The translations under genes were made by a program, and so were the position numbers. From positions 484,479 to 548,478 of the forward strand of contig NZ_LMEO01000050.1 in assembly GCF_001426375.1 (NCBI RefSeq): 64,000 nucleotides of DNA. Reading direction: 5' to 3'. The stretch is from Paenibacillus sp. Root444D2 (GTDB lineage: Bacteria; Bacillota; Bacilli; Paenibacillales; NBRC-103111). Each line of letters begins with the position of its first letter. Positions within the stretch are counted from its first letter, which is position 1. This document shows, piece by piece, positions 16,869 to 24,704 of the stretch. The notes below the pieces were generated by a model. The model made no database searches. It had not been told where the DNA came from and worked only from the letters and a program-made list of their open reading frames with translations.

Positions 16869-18488
16869 TTATTTCCAAAGATCCATGCGTTTCTTGTAGT
16901 TGTCGTTAATGATTTTCTCCACTTTCTCATCGCCAGCTGCCTTCATATCGGCAAGCATTTTATCGAATAGAGCGGCTGCATCCGTATCGGACTTGGAGAT
17001 GATGACTTTCGTAATCGTTTGGCTCATAATATCTGAAACCTTCTGGCTGACGAGCGCATCCGGGGTGCCGCCGGCAGGGCCGAGGTTATCATATACCGTT
17101 GTATCCCACGTCGAATCGGACAAGTTCTTCAGCGCCATTTGGTCGATCTCGCCGCGCTGGTAACGGACCGGCATATCGTACACCGTACCGTCGGAGCCTT
17201 TGCCGCTCTTGATGAACCAAGTCCATTTGCGAATACCGGTTTTCTTCACGTAGTTATCCCAGTCGTCTTTAAAGCCTTGGAGCACTTCCGGACGCGGCAC
17301 ATGCTTGCCGTCCTTCATATCCCAGTGCACGCCCTCTATGCCCCACATGAGCAGATATTGGCCTTCTTCGCTAGCCAAGAAATCGATGAGCTTCATTGTT
17401 CTTTCTGGATTTTTGTTCGTCTTCGTGATCGCAATCGCATCCCAACCGAGCGTGCTACTCGGCCCTAATGTCGTCTTGGCCGGATCAACGCCTGGTCCTA
17501 CAAGCTTATAAGAGTACAGCTGCTTTTCAGGTCCGCCTGCCTTCTTGAGCACGCCGTTAGAAGTCCCGAGATCCCAGTAAGCGCCTGGCGTTGCAAATAC
17601 GAGCCCATTAGAAATCTTTTGCTCCCACGTTTGCTTCTTATTGACCGGCCATTCCGGATCGATCAAGCCCTCACGGTACAGCTTGTTCAAGTACATCAGC
17701 ATATCCTTGTATTTCGGGTCCTTCACATCGTACTTCAGCGTTCCGTTATCTTCAAAGAAGGACTTCATCCCCCACATGCCTTTGAATGTTCCGAGCACAG
17801 CGCCGATATTTTCACCATTGAAAGTCATCGGAAATACGTCTTTGCCGTCCGCTTTGCCAAACTTTGCTTTGAAGTCCTTCAGCAGCGCTTCGAATTCATC
17901 TGCTGAGAACGGCTTTCCGCCTTCAACTTTGTCCGGAGCAAGCTGTTTAAGCCAATCCATGCGCATATTCATGCCGAATACGGGTTCGTTCCCAGGGCCG
18001 TACCAGTTAGAAAGATAGTAGTTTTTCCCGTCGGTGTACCGTGTCTTTTTCAGAGTGTCCCCGTACATTTTCTTCACATTGGGACCATATTTCGCAATCA
18101 GATCATCCAGCGGAATAATCGCCCCTGCAGCGATGTACTTGTTGACGATATCTCCCCCGCGGTCCATTAGCACAATATCCGGTAGATCGCTGCTGGCGAG
18201 CATCAGATTCAACTTTTCTGAAGGATTGCCCGTTGGTTGCTGAATTTCAATCGTAACGCCTGTCCGTTTCGTAATTTCCTTGGCAACCTCGTTCGTGAAG
18301 GCATCACCTGTATTTTTATCAAAGAACGTCATTTTAATAGGAGTCATATCGTTAGCTTTGCTATCGGTTGTAGCAGCCGGCTTATCGCTTGGCGAAGCCG
18401 TATTTTCCTTCGTAGAGCAACCGGCGATGACGGAACCCATAAGAACCGTTGAAAGCAACACCTTGAACGTTTTCTTGGTCGTGAACAT
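16869..18488 (-). CDS. sugar-binding lipoprotein of an ABC importer
   Basis: A 539-aa solute-binding protein. Signal peptide MFTTKKTFKVLLSTVLMGSV, lipobox IAGC with Cys24, Ser/Thr/Ala linker, then PIKMTFFDKNT and MLASSDLPDIVLMDRGG typical of the LipO/YtcQ group. The protein is outward-facing and lipid-anchored, delivering oligosaccharide to the permeases at 18611-20454. Start ATG 18488 is nine bases after GGGGGA; upstream codons in frame lack a ribosome site and would hide the signal peptide. Gene spacing to the permease is about 120 bp, longer than elsewhere in the operon. Confidence 0.88.
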   Translation of the reverse strand: MFTTKKTFKVLLSTVLMGSVIAGCSTKENTASPSDKPAATTDSKANDMTPIKMTFFDKNTGDAFTNEVAKEITKRTGVTIEIQQPTGNPSEKLNLMLASSDLPDIVLMDRGGDIVNKYIAAGAIIPLDDLIAKYGPNVKKMYGDTLKKTRYTDGKNYYLSNWYGPGNEPVFGMNMRMDWLKQLAPDKVEGGKPFSADEFEALLKDFKAKFGKADGKDVFPMTFNGENIGAVLGTFKGMWGMKSFFEDNGTLKYDVKDPKYKDMLMYLNKLYREGLIDPEWPVNKKQTWEQKISNGLVFATPGAYWDLGTSNGVLKKAGGPEKQLYSYKLVGPGVDPAKTTLGPSSTLGWDAIAITKTNKNPERTMKLIDFLASEEGQYLLMWGIEGVHWDMKDGKHVPRPEVLQGFKDDWDNYVKKTGIRKWTWFIKSGKGSDGTVYDMPVRYQRGEIDQMALKNLSDSTWDTTVYDNLGPAGGTPDALVSQKVSDIMSQTITKVIISKSDTDAAALFDKMLADMKAAGDEKVEKIINDNYKKRMDLWK

Positions 18489-18610
18489 GGCATACATTCC
18501 CCCTTGACTAATTGTATGGATAACAGCTGATTGCATTGCTTGATGTGATATCGTCCTATCCGCTGTGGATTGTGCTCCTACCACCGCCTTTCAAGAATGA
18601 GAATACTGGA

Positions 18611-19501
18611 CTAGGATTTAACTGCTCCCACGGTCATGCCTTTGACAAAATACTTTTGCAGGAACGGATACACAATGACAATAGGCAGCGTTGCGACGAT
18701 CGTTGCAGCCATGCGGATCGAATCCGACGATACGGCGAGTCGTTTGGCAGAATTCGCCATCTGCTGCGCATCTGACACCATATTTGACGTCTGATACTGA
18801 TTCAAAATTTTGACGAGAACGGCCTGCAGCGTCTTAAGTTCAGGCTTATAGGTGAATACATAGGAATCGAACCAAGAATTCCAATGGCCGATCGCCGTAA
18901 ACAACCCAATCGTAGCAAGTACCGGAGTCGTCAGCGGCAATACGATCTTGATGAAAATTTGCAGATCGTTCGCGCCGTCCATCTTTGCAGATTCATCTAA
19001 TTCCCCAGGAAGTTGCTGAATAAATGTACGTACCAATATCATAAAAAACACATTCATAAGACCTGGCGCAATATACACCCAGAAGGTATCTATCAGGTGA
19101 AGACTCTTTAAGATCATATAGTAAGGGATTAAGCCGCCGCCGAAATACATCGTAAAGATGAAGAAAAGTGTGATGAACTTCCCGCCGACCAAATCACGCT
19201 TGCTGAGCGGGTAAGAAAGCAGACTGATTACCAGAACGGCGAGGGGGGTGCCGATCAGTGTGCGTGCTAATGTCACTTTGACCCCATTGAGGATTTCTTG
19301 ATCGGATAATATTTGCGTATAGCTTGTAAAGGAAAACTCCCTCGGCCAGAAATAAATGCCACCACGGATCGTATCATCTGCACTGTTTACAGACAGCACG
19401 AGAATGTTCCAGAAGGGGTAGAACGTTGCGATAAATACCAGAAGGAGGAACACATAAACGAACCCGGCGAAGACGATATCGCCACGCGATCTTGTTCTCA
19501 T
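18611..19501 (-). CDS. ABC sugar transporter permease (LplC type)
   Basis: A 296-aa MalG-type permease with six membrane segments. EAA loop LDESAKMDGANDLQIFIKIV, family signature GGGLIPYYMILKSLHLIDTF and C-terminal KYFVKGMTVGAVKS. It forms the channel with the LplB-type permease encoded 29 bp upstream and would need an ATPase from elsewhere. Confidence 0.9.
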   Translation of the reverse strand: MRTRSRGDIVFAGFVYVFLLLVFIATFYPFWNILVLSVNSADDTIRGGIYFWPREFSFTSYTQILSDQEILNGVKVTLARTLIGTPLAVLVISLLSYPLSKRDLVGGKFITLFFIFTMYFGGGLIPYYMILKSLHLIDTFWVYIAPGLMNVFFMILVRTFIQQLPGELDESAKMDGANDLQIFIKIVLPLTTPVLATIGLFTAIGHWNSWFDSYVFTYKPELKTLQAVLVKILNQYQTSNMVSDAQQMANSAKRLAVSSDSIRMAATIVATLPIVIVYPFLQKYFVKGMTVGAVKS

Positions 19502-19530
19502 TCATACCCACCCTTTCCTATCTTTTCGTT

Positions 19531-20454
19531 TTAGAACAATGATTGTTGATTCATTCGCTTGGACAATGTATTAACGCTGATAACCAAAATGAAGGCAATG
19601 ACCGATTTGAACAACCCAACCGCAGCGCCATAAGAGAACATGCCGTTCTGCAGTCCGTAGCGGTACGTATAGGTATCGATAACGTCAGAATATTTCAAGA
19701 TGGTGTTGTTTTGCAACAAATACTGCTGATCGAAACCCGCGTTCAAGATACCGCCAATTGACAAAATAGCCAGAATTACGATCGTTGGGCGTAAAGACGG
19801 AAGTGTGACGTGAAACATTTGGCGCAATCGGCTGGCACCGTCAACTCTTGCTGCTTCATATAGTTCGGGATTAATAGCGGCAATTGCAGCCAAATACATG
19901 ATTGCGTTAAATCCCATATCCTTCCACATATTGGAGACAGCAATGATCCCCCAGAAGTAATGGCCATTTTGGAAAAATTGTACCGGTTCCTCCGTGATGT
20001 GCAAAAGCATCAGTAACTTGTTGATCAGCCCCTGTGAGGATAGCAGCGTTATGATGATGTTTGCTGCTATGACCCAAGATATAAAGTGAGGCAGATACGA
20101 TACCGTTTGTACCACTTTTTTGAATAAGCCGCTCTTCACCTCATTAATCATTAAGGCCAGCACAATCGGAGCCGGAAATCCAATCAACAGCGATAAGAAG
20201 CTCTGCGCAATCGTATTGCGCATGATGATATAAAAATCACCACTGGTAAAGAAGTATCGAAACCACTCGAAACCGACAAACTTGCTCGCAAAAAATTGGT
20301 GGATAAAGGAACCACCGCCGGGCGAGTAATTGATGAACGCCATGTACAAGCCGAACATCGGACCATATGAAAATAAGATGGTAGAGATGAAGGCGGGCAG
20401 GATCATTAAGTATAAATATTTTTGTCCTTTCATCCTTTTCAGTCGCGCTTCCAT
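19531..20454 (-). CDS. ABC sugar transporter permease (LplB type)
   Basis: A 307-aa MalF-type permease with six membrane segments. Early stretch YLYLMILPAFISTILFSYGP and EAA loop LYEAARVDGASRLRQMFHVT. It is the first gene of the locus 2 transport operon and divergent from yesN/yesM-like genes. Its promoter (20528-20574) carries a box shared with the promoter of the secreted glycosidase. Confidence 0.9.
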   Translation of the reverse strand: MEARLKRMKGQKYLYLMILPAFISTILFSYGPMFGLYMAFINYSPGGGSFIHQFFASKFVGFEWFRYFFTSGDFYIIMRNTIAQSFLSLLIGFPAPIVLALMINEVKSGLFKKVVQTVSYLPHFISWVIAANIIITLLSSQGLINKLLMLLHITEEPVQFFQNGHYFWGIIAVSNMWKDMGFNAIMYLAAIAAINPELYEAARVDGASRLRQMFHVTLPSLRPTIVILAILSIGGILNAGFDQQYLLQNNTILKYSDVIDTYTYRYGLQNGMFSYGAAVGLFKSVIAFILVISVNTLSKRMNQQSLF

Positions 20455-20527
20455 ACGTATAACCCGCCTTTTCCAGGCTGCGGCGGCTTGTGCCGCTCAG
20501 TCACAACCAATCATTTTGTATACTCTC

Positions 20528-20574
20528 ATTATAGGAATGAGCAGAAAACAATTCCATACAAGCATCTTCAGAAA
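20528..20574 (-). promoter_or_regulatory. locus 2 operon promoter with shared regulator box
   Basis: Minus strand: -10 TATAAT (20533-20528) inside TCATTCCTATAATG, no good -35, and 19 bp further upstream a 22-bp box (20574-20553) beginning TTTCTGAAGAT. The same arrangement occurs at 28871-28918 upstream of the secreted glycosidase. A poor -35 plus a conserved upstream box indicates an activator-dependent promoter, presumably YesN. Confidence 0.6.
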
Positions 20575-20608
20575 CGTATTCCAAATGAACGATCCTTTTG
20601 AGAAGTCA

Positions 20609-20637
20609 TTGTTTATTTGAGTTATACGTTTTACAAT
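20609..20637 (+). promoter_or_regulatory. promoter of the yesN-yesM-like genes
   Basis: -35 TTGTTT (20609-20614), 17-bp spacer, -10 TACAAT (20632-20637), about 45 bp before ATG 20682. It is a reasonable constitutive sigma-A promoter, divergent from the operon promoter. Confidence 0.5.
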
Positions 20638-20681
20638 AAATTTGAGTAATATCAGCGTTTGGAAAGGTGGGAACGCTTTCA

Positions 20682-22220
20682 ATGTACAGTATACTGCTTG
20701 TAGACGATGAAAAAATGGAGCTCGAGATGCTGGCCGATTACGTTCGTTGGGGAGATATGGGCATTCGTGTTGCTGGAACGGCGAAGAACGGCAGAGAAGC
20801 GCTTCAGCGCATGGAAGAACTTCGACCTGATATCATATTAACGGACGTTCGTATGCCGATTATGGATGGACTGGAATTTAGCAGGCGGGCCAAACAAATC
20901 AATCGCAATGTCCAGATCGTATTCCTAAGTGGACACGATGAGTTTCAATATATTAAAGCAGCACTTTCCGTGGAAGCGATCGGCTATTTGTTGAAGCCCC
21001 TTGATATGGGAGAGCTACAGCAATTAATGGAGAAAGTCAAACAGAAATGCAAGGAATTCCGGATTTCTTCCCAAACCTCTGAAGTACTAAAAGAGACCTA
21101 TCTGAAGGAGCTGGTCTTGGAAAGTAGTCCCATAGTTAGATCCCAATGGATTGATAAAATGTTACTACTGCCATCTATGATACCTTCGAGCGGTTTTTTT
21201 CAAATATTATATATAACAGTTGACCCATCCAGCAATTATGGTGTGGAGCTCGTGTCACTTATCCGCAATTTCACACAGGCGGAAATCCCCCGCTCCTTTC
21301 TCTGTCAAATCAAGGAAGGAACATTCGTACTTATCTGCAATAAGCTTGATACCTCGTCATTAGAACTTTGCCATGCTGCGGAGCAACTGATTCGGTATGT
21401 AAACGACAGCAACGACGCTATCCTTTCAATCGGCGTATCCGACGTTGGTATGGGTCTCGAAAGCCTATACGATTTATGTGCAGGCGCTAAACGAGCGAAT
21501 GAAAGCAAATTTTATTACGGCTTGGGATCGTGTACAAAGGCCAATCAAGCTGTCGAGCCAGTCTTCAAAGAGGTGAACACTGAACCGGCAATTGTATCAC
21601 TTTGTCATGCTATTTCACATTTGCAGGAATCTGCGGCTATCACCGTGATTCAAGACTTCTTTGATACTATGCGCACCTCGAAGGTCGACCGGGACCTGGT
21701 ATGTTCAAGCTCGTTGCGGCTTATTACGGCCATTGAGCAGCATTTTGCCAATTTACTCGGGGGTGACTCCGTCAATTCGATGTATGTCGACGATTGGAAG
21801 CGTATCGCCAATTACTCCACCATAAATGAAATCGAAAATCACATCTTGGAGGTCTGCCATTTCATCCTTTCCCTAATGAAGGAAAAGGACAAGGACAAGA
21901 ATCTTCATATCATTCATCAAATCGCAAACCTCATCGACCGCAGCTTCAGCAGACAGTTGACCATCGAGGATATCGCTAAACAGGTGTATCTGTCACCCAA
22001 TTACGTGCGAACCATATTTAAAGATAAAACAGGAGAAACAATATTGGAATATTTGACCCGTGTACGGATTCATCATGCTGCTGAACTGCTTAAAGACAAA
22101 TCCAAAAAAATCCATGAGATTGCTGCATCCGTTGGCTACGAAAACGTCTCTTATTTTTGCTCTGTGTTTCAGAAGTTCAAAGGAACGACACCCAACGAAT
22201 ACAGGAAAAAACTTTTATGA
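20682..22220 (+). CDS. YesN-type response regulator (receiver + AraC output)
   Basis: A 512-aa response regulator. N-terminal receiver with acidic pair VDDE, phospho-acceptor Asp55 in LTDVRMPIMDG and the conserved KPLD Lys; a long middle region of about 290 residues; C-terminal AraC domain (IAKQVYLSPNYVRTIFKDKT, then ASVGYENVSYFCSVFQKFKG, ending TPNEYRKKLL). It is expected to be phosphorylated by the kinase whose ATG overlaps its stop (ATGA), and to activate the two promoters that share the TTTCTGAA box. ATG 20682 is preferred; an in-frame GTG at 20667 lies inside the ribosome site region. Confidence 0.9.
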   Translation: MYSILLVDDEKMELEMLADYVRWGDMGIRVAGTAKNGREALQRMEELRPDIILTDVRMPIMDGLEFSRRAKQINRNVQIVFLSGHDEFQYIKAALSVEAIGYLLKPLDMGELQQLMEKVKQKCKEFRISSQTSEVLKETYLKELVLESSPIVRSQWIDKMLLLPSMIPSSGFFQILYITVDPSSNYGVELVSLIRNFTQAEIPRSFLCQIKEGTFVLICNKLDTSSLELCHAAEQLIRYVNDSNDAILSIGVSDVGMGLESLYDLCAGAKRANESKFYYGLGSCTKANQAVEPVFKEVNTEPAIVSLCHAISHLQESAAITVIQDFFDTMRTSKVDRDLVCSSSLRLITAIEQHFANLLGGDSVNSMYVDDWKRIANYSTINEIENHILEVCHFILSLMKEKDKDKNLHIIHQIANLIDRSFSRQLTIEDIAKQVYLSPNYVRTIFKDKTGETILEYLTRVRIHHAAELLKDKSKKIHEIAASVGYENVSYFCSVFQKFKGTTPNEYRKKLL

Positions 22221-23992
22221 TACAAGCACGATTGCCAATGCCACTCCGGTTTGTAGCCAAAACATTTCTTAATCTCAGTTTGCGCAGCAAGTTGTTCGCC
22301 GTCTTTTGCATCGTTTCGATCTTACCCTTATTGTTTTTCGTCAAATATTCCTATGACACGACCAAACGGGAACTAACGACGCAAATCTATACCAATATGA
22401 TTGCAACGACAGATCAGCTTAACGCCAACTTGGAAACGAAGCTAGATTCCTATTCAAAAATATCCGCATCCATTTATTTGGATAATACGCTGCGGTTGCT
22501 GCTGACCAAAGATTACACCGAAAACAGTACTGACTACTTGGATTCGTACATTTACTTCAATAATGTGATTAATAATGTACTGGCAACTAATCCCGACATC
22601 CGTGCGGTATCCATCTACACGAGCAATACGACATTTCCTGCGGACAGCGTATATATTAAGCGAATTGATGCTGCGGCAAAAGCAACCAATTGGTACGAGT
22701 CAATCTCCCATTCTTACGGGAATGTGACTTACAGCGTATCCGCAACAACTACTGGCATTGAACCTGTATTCAAGCTGGCGCGTTTGCTCAATAATAACAG
22801 CCTTAACTTTCCTTACGGTATCCTTACCTTCGATATTGCCGAAGCCGACATTTATCGGCTTATGGAAAAGGAAGATAAACAAAAAGACATTTATATCGTT
22901 AACGAAAACGGAAATATCTTATCTAACCGCAACAAAGCGCTTCTGAACCAAAATATCGGCACACTAATCCCCGGTACTTTCGGTGAGAAAAACTCAGGAA
23001 GCTTCGATAGTATGTACAATGGAGAGAAATCGCTCGTCGTTTACAATACGATCAAGAATGGCTGGAAAACGATTTCTGTCATCCCTTACAAAAGCTTTAT
23101 TACCAACGCTCAAATCGCCTCCAAGCGAATTCTAATCATTGCTTTGAGCAGCATAGCGATCTCCGTTGTTTTGATTTATATAACCGCACGGTTCTTCACC
23201 AAACGGATTGAATCCCTGCTTCAAGTTATCCGGCGGGTAGAACGGGAAGATTTCAATGTCAACATGACGTTTATGGGGCATGACGAAATTGGCCAGTTAT
23301 CCTTTGCATTCCAAAAAATGACAGGTCGCCTGAAAGAACTGATTAATGAAGTCTACAAGAAGGAAATTTCGAAGAAAGAAGCGGAAATGAACATGCTGCA
23401 AGCCCAAATCAATCCGCACTTTTTATACAATACGCTGGCGTCTATCTCAGCATTAGCCGTTAAGCACAGAGATAACACCATTAATGAAATGGTCTCACAC
23501 CTTGCCAAGTTTTACCGGATCTCTTTAAATAAAGGAAAAATGATATTGCCCATCAGTGAAGAAATCAAACTCACCAAGTATTACATCGCCATCCAACAGA
23601 TTAGGTTCGAGGGACTGCTTCGGCTCCATTATGCGATTGACGATTCCGTACTTGTTTATCAGACGGTTAAGTTGGCGTTACAGCCATTTGTCGAAAATGC
23701 CATCAATCATGCCGTGTGGGACGATGAAGTTGGAATTAATATCATCATCAAGGTGTACAAGGATGATCGTGATATTTATCTGGAAGTGATCGACGACGGT
23801 ATGGGCATGCGGACTGAAACAATGGAACGTGCTCTGAGTAAAATCGACAACGTCTCGGGTTATGGGATTACCAATGTTGACCAGCGAATCAAATTAGCAT
23901 TTGGCGACGAATACGGTGTTACGCTTTATAGTAAGTTCGGCATCGGGACGAAAGCGCAAATTCGTATTCCGCTGCACGGTATTAGTTCGTAA
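22217..23992 (+). CDS. YesM-type sensor histidine kinase
   Basis: A 591-aa membrane kinase. One membrane segment near residues 27-43, an extracellular Cache-like domain of about 250 residues, a second segment near 305-327, HAMP linker, then a His_kinase domain with AQINPHFLYNTL (phospho-acceptor His401) and an ATPase domain (VENAINHAVW, DDGMGM). Its ATG overlaps the response-regulator stop by four bases, so translation is coupled. It probably senses an oligosaccharide, or a loaded binding protein, released by the secreted glycosidase. Confidence 0.92.
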   Translation: MIQARLPMPLRFVAKTFLNLSLRSKLFAVFCIVSILPLLFFVKYSYDTTKRELTTQIYTNMIATTDQLNANLETKLDSYSKISASIYLDNTLRLLLTKDYTENSTDYLDSYIYFNNVINNVLATNPDIRAVSIYTSNTTFPADSVYIKRIDAAAKATNWYESISHSYGNVTYSVSATTTGIEPVFKLARLLNNNSLNFPYGILTFDIAEADIYRLMEKEDKQKDIYIVNENGNILSNRNKALLNQNIGTLIPGTFGEKNSGSFDSMYNGEKSLVVYNTIKNGWKTISVIPYKSFITNAQIASKRILIIALSSIAISVVLIYITARFFTKRIESLLQVIRRVEREDFNVNMTFMGHDEIGQLSFAFQKMTGRLKELINEVYKKEISKKEAEMNMLQAQINPHFLYNTLASISALAVKHRDNTINEMVSHLAKFYRISLNKGKMILPISEEIKLTKYYIAIQQIRFEGLLRLHYAIDDSVLVYQTVKLALQPFVENAINHAVWDDEVGINIIIKVYKDDRDIYLEVIDDGMGMRTETMERALSKIDNVSGYGITNVDQRIKLAFGDEYGVTLYSKFGIGTKAQIRIPLHGISS

Positions 23993-24066
23993 GCATGATC
24001 AGATAAACGGCTTAAATCGGAATCCATTGAACGATTTGCTCACTTGAGGTTGCCGGATGTATGAAT

Positions 24067-24185
24067 GAACGAATGTTTGTTTGTTTGTTTGTTTGTTTGT
24101 TTATTTGTATGGGTGTATGGGTCGGATGTATATGTATGTACGGAAGTATGGATGGATGCATGGATGCATGGATGGATAGATGGAC
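24067..24185 (+). repeat. tetranucleotide microsatellite (TTTG)n then (ATGG)n-type run
   Basis: From 24074 the sequence repeats GTTT/TTTG seven times, then passes into degenerate 4-bp periodic sequence based on GTAT, GGAT and GCAT (for example GGATGGATGCATGGATGCAT). Tandem 4-mers this long are unusual in bacterial intergenic DNA and prone to slippage. Confidence 0.8.
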
Positions 24186-24204
24186 GGGTACCAATGCACG
24201 GTTT

Positions 24205-24433
24205 GTTGATGTTGCAGAAAGTGCAACAATTCAGCCTAGATCCGCCGCTCACCTCCTCGTTGTTGCATAATGTACAACAATTTGGTCCTCGTAGAGGCGA
24301 TTTCGCAAGAAATGGGTTAGAAATGTTGTACAAACTACAACTTCCACTTGCAAAATAGCCTTTTGACGAGTGAATTGTTACAGAAAATACAACATTGATA
24401 ACTCCAATGGCCTTTCTACCTTCACAAAGCTGC
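24205..24433 (-). repeat. dispersed intergenic repeat, copy B
   Basis: Reverse complement aligns end to end with 13663-13885 (copy A). Conserved blocks are CAGCTTTGTGAAGG, CAATGTTGTATTTTCT, AAAAGGCTATTTTGCAAG, ACCAAATTGTTGTACA and TTGTTGCACTTTCTGCAAC. Divergence is moderate, so the copies are old. The two copies flank the locus 2 cluster in opposite orientation. Confidence 0.7.
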
Positions 24434-24491
24434 CGAACCCCCTAGCTCAATTTGGAATCGCCATACCCTAACCCAATAAAAATAGGTAACT

Positions 24492-24535
24492 AAGGGTTGT
24501 CCCATAAGTAGAAATCTACTTGCGATAGCCCCTTT
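24492..24535 (+). terminator. hairpin, probable terminator of yesM
   Basis: AAGTAGA-AA-TCTACTT forms the upper stem and GGGTTGTC/GATAGCCC (with G-U pairs) the lower, followed by CCTTTT. It may end the yesNM transcript; its distance of 500 bp from the kinase stop and weak T tract keep confidence low. Confidence 0.4.
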
Positions 24536-24591
24536 TGCTCGATTGACCTTCTAGGACACTCGAATCGGTATTCAGAACGAAATTCATATGT

Positions 24592-24643
24592 AAAAAGAAC
24601 CTCCATCTCACCACCTTTATTAGTGGAATTGGAGGTTCTTTTG
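24592..24643. terminator. strong intrinsic terminator
   Basis: AAAAGAACCTCCA pairs with TGGAGGTTCTTTT around a loop with an inner CCAC/GTGG arm; A run on one side and T run on the other. It ends the secreted glycosidase transcript (minus) and can stop read-through from the plus side. Confidence 0.85.
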
Positions 24644-24704
24644 TGTACATTTGGGACATGCTCAATCATGCGAACACTTTTGGGAAGGCCCCCTTTCCTT
24701 ACAG

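Larger units (their letters stand above)
23993..24704. other. 700-bp gene-free block with microsatellite, dispersed repeat and terminators
   Basis: There is no supported gene between the kinase and the secreted glycosidase. It contains a tetranucleotide microsatellite (24067-24185), repeat copy B (24205-24433), a wobble-paired hairpin (24492-24535) and a strong terminator (24592-24643). Open frames here are translations of the low-complexity run and are not credible. Confidence 0.7.

Noticed and set aside
24012..24358. Several open frames across the microsatellite and repeat copy B
   Set aside because: They are translations of 4-bp repeats and of a non-coding repeat that also occurs elsewhere.
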